From an uncultured Lachnospiraceae bacterium (lineage in GTDB: Bacteria; Bacillota; Clostridia; Lachnospirales; Lachnospiraceae): a DNA stretch of 22,796 nt. The position numbers and the translations under genes are program-made. The notes beneath the pieces are model-generated. The model was not told the origin of the DNA, made no database searches, and worked only from the letters and a program-made list of their open reading frames with translations. The stretch is from NCBI GenBank assembly GCA_910577655.1, contig CAJTOW010000071.1:1-22796 (forward strand). Direction: 5' to 3'. Below are positions 1 to 6,914 of the stretch, in pieces. Positions within the stretch are counted from its first letter, which is position 1, and every line of letters begins with the position of its first letter.

Positions 1-223
1 CAAGCCAGCTTGACGTCTGTTTTCGTCCAGTTTTCCCCGCCCCGTGAACTGTAACTCCAAATTCCCTCGTCATATTCTGCGCTCTGCAACGGTAAGTCGC
101 TCCTTTCGCCCCCTTGGCGCGGCATATCCAGTGTACATAGGTTTTCCCTTTTACGGTACCTTTTTTCCTTGTGAATGGCTGTCCGCAGATGCCGCATTTC
201 ACTTTTCCCGTAAAAGGGACAGA
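1..223 (-). pseudogene. Serine recombinase C-terminal zinc-ribbon fragment (degraded)
   Basis: Read on the minus strand, this stretch encodes a peptide beginning S-V-P-F-T-G-K-V-K-C-G-I-C-G and continuing to K-T-Y-V-H-W-I-C-R and T-Y-R-C. The pattern CxxC, then aromatic-W-x-C, then a fourth Cys is typical of the zinc beta-ribbon of large serine recombinases, including the SpoIVCA and phage-integrase type. A stop codon (224-226) lies just upstream in this frame and no catalytic resolvase domain is present upstream, so it is a remnant. Its other end runs out of the window. It lies 94 bases beyond a fragment of a sigK 3' end, which is notable because serine recombinases excise skin elements from sigK. 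The family call rests on motif recognition only; no catalytic serine is in view. Confidence 0.6.
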
Positions 224-316
224 TTATTTCAGGAAACAATATCACCAGCGGTTCGGATGTCTATCCCCTTCTTAAGGACAATTTCAAAGCCATCCTCCTA
301 TATGCCCGGGGTATAC

Positions 317-388
317 CTACCCAGGATACTCCATCCCCACCCGCAGCTTCTCCACCGCCTTTTTCTCAATCCTGGACACATACTCTCC
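317..388 (-). pseudogene. Fragment of a sigK-like 3' end (sigma region 4.2)
   Basis: The minus strand reads G-E-Y-V-S-R-I-E-K-K-A-V-E-K-L-R-V-G-M-E-Y-P-G-stop. Residues YVSRIEKKAVEKLR are identical to residues 189-202 of the intact SigK encoded at 2305-2931. At DNA level, 340-372 is identical over 33 bases to 2325-2357 inside sigK. Upstream the similarity stops almost at once, and no sigma region 2 or other part of region 4 is present, so this is a scrap and not a gene. The intact sigK and this scrap flank the AAA-ATPase gene in the same orientation. Confidence 0.75.
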
Positions 389-413
389 TGTCAAGTTAGG
401 GCTAAAAAAATCT

Positions 414-2102
414 TCAACTTTTTATCAAAACTTCTTTCCCTTCAAAGGCAAAGCCATATTTTCGGATGCGGTCACCAGAGATCCCCCTGTTCTCCAGATC
501 TGCCTGGTATCGCTGTTCTTCAATCTGTTTCAGCGCTGCATCTGCAGTGTCTGCCAAAGACTTTTCCTCGCTTGAATCCCTCACCTTGAATTCCATTATG
601 ACTGCGTTGTCCACTCCATTCTTCGGCTCCATCATCACATCATATCTTCCGAATCCGCTCTCCCGGTTGGAGGTGATGACATAGCGGTCTGCCAGTTCCA
701 CGGCCAGTCCCAGCACAAAGCCATGGTAGAACCGTTCCGGCTGGGTCTCCATGGAAGGATTTCTTCCGCTGTCAAAGTAGCTGAACGTAGCCAGAGCCAC
801 ACGGTTCATATAGGCGTTCATGGACTTTATGTCATCCTGCAGCAGCGCCCGGATAAAGCCGTTGTAGACTGTCCCGGAGCGGTTAAACCATTTCCGGATC
901 ATCTTTTGAAACATGATCTGAACTTCCTTGTTGGTCAGCGCCAGCTCATACAGATCTGCTCCCGTATCTTCATTGAATTCGTAATTCTCCGCTTTTAAGT
1001 ATCCGCCTGCCAAAAACAGACTCCAAATAGCGTTCTCATCTGCGTCTAACTGTTCGAAAATAATCTGTTCATCGACTTCCTTATACAGGTGCTCGCCTTT
1101 CAGCAAGTTCTCCATAGATATTTTTATGTCTGCGCTTCCCTCCCGTATCAGCTTATCTACCAATCCGTTGCTGCTGGTGTTGGCCCAGTAAGTGGAAAGC
1201 CTTTTTTTATCCAGATAATTGATAATCGACCAGGGATTATAGATATCTTTCCTTTTTCCGAATGTAAAGCCGTCATACCATGCTTTTACAGCCATCCGGT
1301 TTTCGTACAAGCCGCATTCCTGCAATGCCGCCCATACCTCCTCCTCTGTAAATCCGAAGCTGTCTTCATATTTCTCCGATGTAGTGGTCACTATCTCCAG
1401 ATTATTTAAATCAGAAAAAATAGATTCTTTGCTTACCCTTGTGATTCCGGTCATAACCGCCCGTTCCAGATGCGGATTTGTCTTGAATGTGGAATTGAAC
1501 AGGCCTCGGATAAATTCTGTCATCTCTTTCCAATAACCATACACCCAGGCCTCCTGAAGAGGTGTATCATATTCATCCAGCAGAATAATCACTTTCTTCC
1601 CATAGTAACCTGCCAGATAACCGGACAGATTCTTCAAGGAATACGCCGCTTCGGAATCCGTCATTTCGATCAAAGTCCTACGGAAAAGCTCTTCTTCACC
1701 TTCCGTCAGGCTCCCTTCTGCCAGCAGAAAACCATACTTCCGGTACACTTCTTTGATAAGCATGCAAATCTTTTCCCTTGCCATGTCAAAGGTATTCGCC
1801 TTTACATCCGCAAAACTTAAGAATATAACCGGCCAGGTTCCCTGAAGGTCACGGTACTTCTCGTCTTTCCATATGGATAATCCTTCAAAGACTTCCCCCT
1901 TCCCCGCATATTCCAGGGAAAGAAACCGTTCCAGCATGTTCATGTTCAAGGTCTTCCCGAATCTGCGGGGGCGGGTAATCAGCGTCACATCATCCCCACT
2001 TTCCCACCATTCCCTGATAAAGCTTGATTTATCAATATATAAATACTGATTCCGGATCAATTTATCAAAACTCTGAATACCAATTCCCACGGTCCTTGCC
2101 AT
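414..2102 (-). CDS. AAA-ATPase-like protein with C-terminal PD-(D/E)XK nuclease-like domain
   Basis: A 562-residue protein of the AAA_ASR (PF09820) plus PDDEXK_9 (PF08011) architecture, common in multiple copies in anaerobic Firmicutes and Bacteroidetes. The N-terminus has the family signature F-D-K-L-I-R, Y-I-D-K-S and T-R-P-R-R-F-G-K-T (a Walker A-like loop near residues 43-51). A Walker B-like I-I-L-L-D-E-Y-D-T-P-L lies near residue 175. The C-terminus carries a nuclease-like core, G-R-Y-D-V-M followed by V-I-M-E-F-K-V near residues 490-510. The length is normal for the family, so it appears intact. The start ATG follows a G-rich Shine-Dalgarno (positions 2109-2115). It has its own promoter (2181-2209). 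The cellular role is not established; defence, mobile-element or toxin-like roles have been suggested, and these are inference. It separates intact sigK from the sigK scrap. Confidence 0.88.
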   Translation of the reverse strand: MARTVGIGIQSFDKLIRNQYLYIDKSSFIREWWESGDDVTLITRPRRFGKTLNMNMLERFLSLEYAGKGEVFEGLSIWKDEKYRDLQGTWPVIFLSFADVKANTFDMAREKICMLIKEVYRKYGFLLAEGSLTEGEEELFRRTLIEMTDSEAAYSLKNLSGYLAGYYGKKVIILLDEYDTPLQEAWVYGYWKEMTEFIRGLFNSTFKTNPHLERAVMTGITRVSKESIFSDLNNLEIVTTTSEKYEDSFGFTEEEVWAALQECGLYENRMAVKAWYDGFTFGKRKDIYNPWSIINYLDKKRLSTYWANTSSNGLVDKLIREGSADIKISMENLLKGEHLYKEVDEQIIFEQLDADENAIWSLFLAGGYLKAENYEFNEDTGADLYELALTNKEVQIMFQKMIRKWFNRSGTVYNGFIRALLQDDIKSMNAYMNRVALATFSYFDSGRNPSMETQPERFYHGFVLGLAVELADRYVITSNRESGFGRYDVMMEPKNGVDNAVIMEFKVRDSSEEKSLADTADAALKQIEEQRYQADLENRGISGDRIRKYGFAFEGKEVLIKS

Positions 2103-2132
2103 ATGTTATCCCCCCCTTGTCCGCCTCTTTTA

Positions 2133-2160
2133 TAACTGTTCAGATAACCCTGAACGGTTA
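2133..2160. repeat. Intergenic palindrome, TAACTGTTCA family
   Basis: Arms TAACTGTTCA (2133-2142) and TGAACGGTTA (2151-2160) pair at 9 of 10 positions around an 8-nt spacer. It belongs to the dispersed palindrome family seen also at 6855, 7921, 12201, 13028 and 18492. Here it sits in the 5' leader of the AAA-ATPase gene, between promoter and start codon. Confidence 0.8.
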
Positions 2161-2180
2161 CCCTCTTTCTGCTTATCCAT

Positions 2181-2209
2181 ATTATATATGTTTTCCATAT
2201 ATTGTACAA
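2181..2209 (-). promoter_or_regulatory. Sigma-A-type promoter of the AAA-ATPase gene
   Basis: On the minus strand, -35 TTGTAC (2204-2209), a 17-nt spacer, and a perfect -10 TATAAT (2181-2186). Transcription would start near 2175, giving a leader of about 70 nt that contains the palindrome at 2133-2160. Confidence 0.7.
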
Positions 2210-2229
2210 GCAAATCCGGGTAACAAGAT

Positions 2230-2265
2230 AAAGCCAGCCCCGTTTTCTCTCACCTGGCTGACTTT
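2230..2265 (-). terminator. Candidate terminator after sigK
   Basis: Arms AAAGCCAGCC (2230-2239) and GGCTGACTTT (2256-2265) form a 10-pair stem with one G-U. In the sigK direction it is followed only by a loosely U-rich tract, so it would be a weak terminator. It lies 40 bases past the sigK stop. Confidence 0.4.
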
Positions 2266-2304
2266 ACCTTTTTTCCATCACTATATATTTGTACCTTGTA
2301 CCGG

Positions 2305-2931
2305 CTAATCCGTCCCAAACTTCTCCCGCAGCTTCTCCACCGCCTTTTTCTCAATCCGGCTTACATAGGACCGCGATATCCCCAGCATATCCGCAATCTC
2401 CCGCTGGGTACGGGGCTGCTTTCCGAAAAGTCCGTAGCGCAGACCGATCACCGTCTTCTCTTGTCCTTTCAGGCACAGCTCGAATACTTCATAAAGCTCC
2501 TTCACATCCTGACTGATGATCAGGTCCTCCAGGATCTCCCTGTTCTCCATCTCGATTACATCCACCAGGCTCACAGCCTCTCCATCCTTGTCTACCCCGA
2601 TGGGTTCATAGAGAGATACCTCGCGGGAGTATTTCTTGCTGGCACGCAACAGCATCAGTATCTCATTTTCCACACACTTGGCTGCATAGGTACCAAGCCG
2701 TGCTCCTTTTTCCAGGTTGAATGTATTGATCGCCTTGATCAGGCCAATGGTTCCTACGCTGATCAGATCCTCTGTATCGTATGAGGTTCCCTGATATTTT
2801 TTCACCACATGGGCCACCAGGCGCATATTTCTGAGTATCAGAATATCCTTTGCCTCCTGGTCTCCCCTTTTGCAGCGCTCCAGATATTCCTTCTCTTCAC
2901 TGGCAGACAATGGTTTTGGAAAAGTCTTCAA
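2305..2931 (-). CDS. sigK: RNA polymerase sporulation sigma factor SigK
   Basis: A 208-residue sigma-70 family protein directing late mother-cell transcription during sporulation. Region 2 is clear: core-binding D-L-I-S-V-G-T-I-G-L-I-K-A-I near residues 55-68, then the -10 recognition segment T-Y-A-A-K-C-V-E-N-E-I-L near 81-92. The SigE/SigK-type I-G-V-D-K-D-G follows at 111-117. The region 4 helix-turn-helix T-Q-R-E-I-A-D-M-L-G-I-S-R-S-Y-V-S-R-I-E-K-K is at 175-196. The apparent start is TTG (2929-2931), preceded by AGGTGG at 6 bases spacing; no in-frame ATG lies between it and an upstream stop. The protein therefore begins directly at F-P-K-P-L, without the N-terminal pro-sequence of Bacillus pro-SigK; C. 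difficile SigK also lacks one. The gene is uninterrupted here. A SigE-like -10 (CATAGACT, 2964-2971, minus strand) is a weak promoter candidate. It is divergent from the TetR gene. Confidence 0.93.
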   Translation of the reverse strand: MKTFPKPLSASEEKEYLERCKRGDQEAKDILILRNMRLVAHVVKKYQGTSYDTEDLISVGTIGLIKAINTFNLEKGARLGTYAAKCVENEILMLLRASKKYSREVSLYEPIGVDKDGEAVSLVDVIEMENREILEDLIISQDVKELYEVFELCLKGQEKTVIGLRYGLFGKQPRTQREIADMLGISRSYVSRIEKKAVEKLREKFGTD

Positions 2932-3013
2932 AGAAAGCCACCTGACTGCATATACTTAATATTAGTCTATGCCGGGACGACTTTCCAAGTGCTTTTACAC
3001 ATTTTTTAGGGGT

Positions 3014-3045
3014 TGTATTTCCTTGCGCGTTTATATTACAATATA
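3014..3045 (+). promoter_or_regulatory. Promoter and possible operator of the TetR gene
   Basis: A plausible sigma-A promoter, TTGTAT (3014-3019), 18 nt, TACAAT (3038-3043). The -10 is embedded in a perfect inverted repeat TATATT-AC-AATATA (3032-3045), a suitable place for an autorepressing TetR dimer. The operator role is inference from position and symmetry. Confidence 0.4.
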
Positions 3046-3106
3046 GTAGAAACAAATGCCCGATGGGAAGAGCCAGCTGCTCCCATCCCCCAGAAAGGAC
3101 AACGCC

Positions 3107-3739
3107 ATGGCCAGAAAATCTACCCGCAACACCCGCAGCCGTATCGTCAGCGCAGCCTGGAAGCTCTTTTATGAACAAGGCTACGAGGAAACCACCGTGG
3201 AGGAGATCATCGAAGTATCCCAGACCTCCAAGGGCTCCTTCTACCACTATTTCGACGGCAAGGATGCTCTTCTGGGCACTCTCAGTACCCTTTTTGACGA
3301 GAAATACCAGGAACTTGCCCTCACCTTAGATCCCCAGACCCCGGCCATGGAGCAGCTCCTTTTCCTCAACCGGGAGCTGTTTGGTATGATCGAAAACAGC
3401 ATTTCCATGGAACTTCTCACACGCCTGCTTTCCACCCAGCTCATCACCAACGGCGAGAAGCATCTTCTTGACAAGAACCGGATCTACTATAAGCTGCTGC
3501 GCAAGATCATCTCCGAAGGCCAGGAAAAAGGAGAACTGTCCCGCCAGTCCAGCACCAGCGAGATGGTCAAGCTCTATGCTCTGGCTGAGCGCGCCCTGAT
3601 GTACGACTGGTGTCTCTGCGCAGGCGAATACTCCCTGCGCCAGTACAGTATGGCCGTTCTGCCCTCCTTCCTCAGCAGCTTTCTTCCATCCAGAGATCAG
3701 ATTTTAATGGGAAGTGTCCCATCCCAGGAGCGCATTTAA
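3107..3739 (+). CDS. TetR/AcrR family transcriptional regulator
   Basis: A 210-residue regulator with an N-terminal TetR DNA-binding domain at about residues 8-55: R-I-V-S-A-A-W-K-L-F, then T-T-V-E-E-I-I, and the recognition helix T-S-K-G-S-F-Y-H-Y-F. The remaining roughly 150 residues would form the helical ligand-binding and dimerisation domain, which is poorly conserved, so the ligand cannot be read. The start at 3107 follows AGAAAGGA at about 8 bases. A longer in-frame reading from 3056 lacks a ribosome binding site and adds low-complexity sequence before the domain. The next gene on the same strand, 276 bases on, is a PutP-type symporter with its own promoter, a plausible but unproven target. 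The last codons lie in a 33-bp tandem duplication that includes the stop. Confidence 0.88.
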   Translation: MARKSTRNTRSRIVSAAWKLFYEQGYEETTVEEIIEVSQTSKGSFYHYFDGKDALLGTLSTLFDEKYQELALTLDPQTPAMEQLLFLNRELFGMIENSISMELLTRLLSTQLITNGEKHLLDKNRIYYKLLRKIISEGQEKGELSRQSSTSEMVKLYALAERALMYDWCLCAGEYSLRQYSMAVLPSFLSSFLPSRDQILMGSVPSQERI

Positions 3740-3783
3740 ACCGGGAAATTCCCATCCCAAAAGCGTATTTAAACCAGGAAACT
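3718..3783 (+). repeat. 33-bp tandem duplication across the TetR stop codon
   Basis: Units 3718-3750 and 3751-3783 match at 28 of 33 positions. Each contains CCCATCCCA and GCG(C/T)ATTTAAACC. The first unit encodes the last residues of the regulator (P-S-Q-E-R-I-stop) and the second would encode the similar P-S-Q-K-R-I-stop. The end of the second unit also forms a small hairpin, ACCAGGA/TCCTGGT (3773-3793). Confidence 0.8.
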
Positions 3784-3866
3784 CCATCCTGGTCATACTC
3801 TTCAAAATGGGAATAATTTCATAAAACCCCTTATGTTTTTATTTTAATACAATATTTTATTTATTT

Positions 3867-3931
3867 TTCGTCTAGTCATTTTTCTTTTATTTTCAATGCT
3901 TTATCTCATATATTGTCATTATTCGTCTAGT
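3867..3931. repeat. Direct repeat TTCGTCTAGT upstream of the symporter promoter
   Basis: The exact 10-mer occurs at 3867-3876 and 3922-3931, 55 bases apart, both upstream of the putative putP promoter. It may be a regulator binding pair. It was not found in the TetR promoter region. Confidence 0.4.
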
Positions 3932-3955
3932 ATTTGGTCTATACTTCGTTCTGTA

Positions 3956-3984
3956 TTGTGTTCTATTTTTCTTCATGCTATAAT
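3956..3984 (+). promoter_or_regulatory. Sigma-A-type promoter of the symporter gene
   Basis: -35 TTGTGT (3956-3961), a 17-nt spacer and a perfect -10 TATAAT (3979-3984). The ribosome binding site GAGGAGGA lies at 4003-4010, with the ATG at 4016. This supports the short start and independent transcription of the symporter. Confidence 0.7.
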
Positions 3985-4015
3985 CTCCCCATTACCAGTT
4001 TTGAGGAGGACAATT

Positions 4016-5545
4016 ATGAACACAGCATCCCTGGGTATCATCATCGCCATCATCGTCTATCTGGCCATGATGATCTATATCGGTTTCTATTTCAGCAAAA
4101 AGAGCGATTCTTCTGCGGAAGGCTTCTACCTGGGCGGACGCCAGATGGGGCCTCTGGTCACTGCCATGAGCGCGGAAGCCTCGGATATGAGCGGCTGGCT
4201 GCTGATGGGCTTACCTGGTGTCGCCTATCTCTCCGGTATTGCCGATGCCGCCTGGACCGCTATCGGTCTGGGGGTGGGTACCTGGCTCAACTGGCTGATC
4301 GTGGCCAGACGGCTGCGCCGCTACTCCATCGCCTGCGGTTCCATCACCATCCCGGAATTTTTCTCCAGACGCTACCGGGACAATCGGAATATCCTGATGT
4401 GCATTGCCGCGGTCATTATCCTGATCTTCTTTGTTCCCTACACTGCATCCGGCTTCAAGGCCATCGGAACCCTATTCTCCAGCCTGTTCCAGGTAGACTA
4501 CCACATGGCCATGATCCTGGGAGCCATCGTTGTGGTGGGCTATACCATCTTGGGCGGCTTTATGGCAGTCTCCACCACGGATCTGATCCAGAGCATCGTC
4601 ATGACCATTGCCCTGGTCGTCATCGTCTTCTTCGGCCTGAACCACGCCGGCGGACTGGATGCTGTCATGGACAATGCCCATTCCCTGGCCGGATACTTAA
4701 GTATGACCTCCCTTCATGACCGGGCATCCGGCGCTGCCACGGCTTACGGCCCCATCACCATCCTCTCCACGGCTGCCTGGGGACTGGGCTACTTCGGAAT
4801 GCCTCACATCCTGCTGCGTTTTATGGCCATCCGGGAAGAGAAGGAGCTGGTACTCTCCCGCCGCATCGGGACGATCTGGGTACTGATCTCTATGTCCGTG
4901 GCCATCTTCATCGGTATCATCGGCTATGGAGCTTCTGTCGCTGGAGCTATCCCCCTGTTCACCACCAGCGCAGAATCCGAGACAGTGATCATCCAGTTTG
5001 CCGGACTGCTGTCCCGGTACAACCTGTTTGCAGCCATTATCGCAGGCGTGGTTCTGGCCGGGATCCTGGCCTGCACCATGTCCACGGCGGATTCCCAGCT
5101 TCTGACCGCCGCCTCCGGGGTATCCCAGAACCTTCTCCAGGATTTTCTTGGCATGAAGCTTGATGCCAGAAGCTCCATGCGGGCGGCCCGTCTGACCATC
5201 GCCGCTATTGCCGCCATCGGTGTAGTCCTGGCCTGGAACCCGGACAGCTCCGTATTCACCATCGTATCCTTCGCCTGGGCAGGCTTCGGCGCCTCCTTTG
5301 GCCCGGTGATGCTGTTCGCCCTGTTCTGGAAGCGCAGCAATTTCCAGGGCGCCCTGGCCGGTATGATCTCTGGCGGCGTCATGGTATTTGTATGGAAATA
5401 TCTGGTACGCCCCTTAGGCGGTGCCTGGAATATCTATGAACTGCTGCCCGCCTTTCTGGCAGCCAGCGCTGCCATCGTGATCGTGTCACTGGCGACAGCA
5501 CCGCCCTCCCAGGAGATTGTCCGTGAATTTGATTCGATCGGCTGA
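4016..5545 (+). CDS. putP: Sodium:solute symporter, PutP (proline) type
   Basis: A 509-residue integral membrane transporter of the sodium:solute symporter family, very hydrophobic throughout, with about 13 predicted membrane segments and the usual PutP length. The signature E-A-S-D-M-S-G-W-L-L-M-G-L-P-G is near residues 54-68; its Asp57 corresponds to the Na+-linked Asp55 of E. coli PutP. The second conserved stretch, A-C-T-M-S-T-A-D-S-Q-L-L, carries the Ser/Thr pair known to matter for sodium binding. Sodium-driven proline uptake is therefore the best call, although close paralogues move other substrates. The start at 4016 is chosen because GAGGAGGA lies 5 bases upstream and a promoter lies just before it; the upstream extension would encode non-conserved sequence through that promoter. 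It ends in a strong terminator. Confidence 0.92.
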   Translation: MNTASLGIIIAIIVYLAMMIYIGFYFSKKSDSSAEGFYLGGRQMGPLVTAMSAEASDMSGWLLMGLPGVAYLSGIADAAWTAIGLGVGTWLNWLIVARRLRRYSIACGSITIPEFFSRRYRDNRNILMCIAAVIILIFFVPYTASGFKAIGTLFSSLFQVDYHMAMILGAIVVVGYTILGGFMAVSTTDLIQSIVMTIALVVIVFFGLNHAGGLDAVMDNAHSLAGYLSMTSLHDRASGAATAYGPITILSTAAWGLGYFGMPHILLRFMAIREEKELVLSRRIGTIWVLISMSVAIFIGIIGYGASVAGAIPLFTTSAESETVIIQFAGLLSRYNLFAAIIAGVVLAGILACTMSTADSQLLTAASGVSQNLLQDFLGMKLDARSSMRAARLTIAAIAAIGVVLAWNPDSSVFTIVSFAWAGFGASFGPVMLFALFWKRSNFQGALAGMISGGVMVFVWKYLVRPLGGAWNIYELLPAFLAASAAIVIVSLATAPPSQEIVREFDSIG

Positions 5546-5594
5546 TTCAGTGCCGGGAAACGGCATGCATGAATCATTTCTCCACAGAAAAGGA

Positions 5595-5644
5595 AACGGC
5601 ATGGAAGTCTCTGCCCCAATGGCAGATTCTTCCATGCCGTTTTT
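5595..5644 (+). terminator. Strong rho-independent terminator after the symporter
   Basis: Arms AACGGCATGGAAG (5595-5607) and CTTCCATGCCGTT with an inner CTGCC/GGCAG extension, followed by a run of five T (5640-5644). The opposite strand has a looser U-rich tail, so it might also stop the convergent manA transcript. Confidence 0.85.
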
Positions 5645-5875
5645 ACAAAACTATGTGTCCCAGAAATTCATTTCCACCATCTGCATGCCTGCAAAGCCAT
5701 ATGCAGGGCCCACTATACCACCTTCACCTGGGCCAAATAAAGGGCACATAGCGGGCTATGTAATCTGAATTTGGCCCAAATATCCCAAGGAACGCCTACG
5801 GTGTACCGCGAAGTAGGACGTGCACACCGAAGGCATCCCTTGTGGAGATGCCGGGAATGCATTTTCAGACATACT
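5645..5875. other. Structured non-coding region between convergent genes
   Basis: No credible gene is visible. Three hairpins follow one another: CCTGCA/TGCAGG around 5690-5706; TGGGCCAAAT (5729-5738) paired with ATTTGGCCCA (5769-5778), enclosing ACATAG/CTATGT (5746-5751 and 5756-5761); and a long imperfect stem of about 21 bp between 5784-5804 and 5824-5845. The last two are unusually long for plain terminators and lack T runs. A degenerate mobile repeat or a structured RNA are both possible. Confidence 0.55.
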
Positions 5876-6817
5876 CTAGCTCTCCGGCACCCCGGAGACC
5901 ACAATGCTCATTTCCCCCTCCAGCAAAGCCGTACCGTAACCACAAGGAAGGATCATATGATCCCCCTTCTTCACCGCGGTCTTGTCCAGAGTTCCCTCTC
6001 CACTGATGACACTGACTATCAGGAATGGCCGGTCCTGGTTTAAGCTCAGGGATGATTGTATATCATATTTGTCCACAGTATAATAGTCACAGGATATCAG
6101 CCGGGTATGGTCATACCCCTCCTCGTGACGGGTGGTTCTGTCACCTGCCGCGTCCTCATAGGGGCAGCGGATCACATCCATGGCCTTGTCCAGATGTAGC
6201 TCCCGCGGCTTCCCGCCGGACAGACGGTCATAGTCATACAGCCGGTAGGTGATAGCGGAATTCTGCTGGATCTCGATCAGCAGGGTGCCGTTCTTGATGG
6301 CATGGACGGTACCGGGGTTGATCTGGAAGAAATCTCCCGGATGGATGGGGCGCACATTGAGAAATTCATTCCAGCGCTTCTCTCCGATCATCTCCCTCAT
6401 CTTTTCCCGGCTTTTTGCCCGGTGTCCCACAATGATATCCGCCTGATCTTTGCAGTCCAGTATATACCAGCACTCGGTCTTTCCCAGGGCGCCGCCTTCC
6501 TTCTCCCCGGCATAGGCATCATCCGGGTGAACCTGGATACTCAGGTCGTCCCTGGCATCAATGATCTTCACCAGCAGCGGGAACTGGTCTCCCTCCAGAC
6601 CACCAAACAGCTCCCGGTGCTCCTTCCACAGCCAGGACAGCGTCTTCCCGGCAAATCTGCCTTCCCGGATCCGGCAGTCTCCCTGGGGATGGGCGCTGAC
6701 CACCCAGGCCTCCCCGGTATCATCTCCCGGAATATCATAGCCAAAATAGTCCTTCATCCGGTTTCCGCCCCAGATCATCTGTTTGAAAACCGGCTCAAGC
6801 TTTAATAATTCGTTCAT
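5876..6817 (-). CDS. manA: Mannose-6-phosphate isomerase, class I
   Basis: A 313-residue cytosolic zinc enzyme interconverting mannose-6-phosphate and fructose-6-phosphate, of the short Bacillus-like class I type. The cupin metal ligands can be seen: Gln95 and His97 in S-I-Q-V-H-P-D-D, Glu115 in G-K-T-E-C-W-Y, and His172 in P-G-T-V-H-A-I. Y-R-L-Y-D-Y near 191-196 includes the conserved catalytic Arg192. The family N-terminus L-E-P-V-F-K-Q-M-I-W-G-G is intact. The start ATG has GTGGAGGA about 11 bases upstream, slightly far. It is the second gene after the ROK kinase on the same strand (97-base gap holding a degenerate palindrome), so the pair is probably one sugar operon feeding mannose and fructose phosphates into glycolysis. 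Confidence 0.95.
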   Translation of the reverse strand: MNELLKLEPVFKQMIWGGNRMKDYFGYDIPGDDTGEAWVVSAHPQGDCRIREGRFAGKTLSWLWKEHRELFGGLEGDQFPLLVKIIDARDDLSIQVHPDDAYAGEKEGGALGKTECWYILDCKDQADIIVGHRAKSREKMREMIGEKRWNEFLNVRPIHPGDFFQINPGTVHAIKNGTLLIEIQQNSAITYRLYDYDRLSGGKPRELHLDKAMDVIRCPYEDAAGDRTTRHEEGYDHTRLISCDYYTVDKYDIQSSLSLNQDRPFLIVSVISGEGTLDKTAVKKGDHMILPCGYGTALLEGEMSIVVSGVPES

Positions 6818-6854
6818 TATCTAATCATTCCTCCACTTACTTTCCATGCAGCAA

Positions 6855-6882
6855 AACCAGTCAGGCCCGTCTGAACTGTTAC
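6855..6882. repeat. Degenerate intergenic palindrome, CTGAACTGTTAC family
   Basis: A perfect right arm CTGAACTGTTAC (6871-6882) faces a decayed left arm AACCAGTCAG (6855-6864). It lies in the gap between the ROK kinase and manA genes. Confidence 0.5.
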
Positions 6883-6914
6883 CTGCCACATATCTGACCG
6901 TCCCACACCGGGCC

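Noticed and set aside
45..55. TGAACTGTAAC, resembling the arm of the dispersed palindromes.
   Set aside because: It lacks one base of the family arm, has no facing arm, and lies inside the recombinase fragment, so chance is likely.
145..218. Inverted repeat CCCTTTTACGG/CCGTAAAAGGG (146-156 and 208-218).
   Set aside because: It lies within the recombinase zinc-ribbon frame with a 51-base loop; no function could be supported.
44..589. A 181-codon plus-strand open frame.
   Set aside because: It lies opposite the recombinase fragment, sigK scrap and AAA-ATPase end, and has a Pro/Ser-rich composition without domains or a ribosome binding site.
2897..3247. A 116-codon minus-strand frame between sigK and the TetR gene.
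   Set aside because: It is antisense to the TetR coding region, crosses the sigK promoter region and matches no family.
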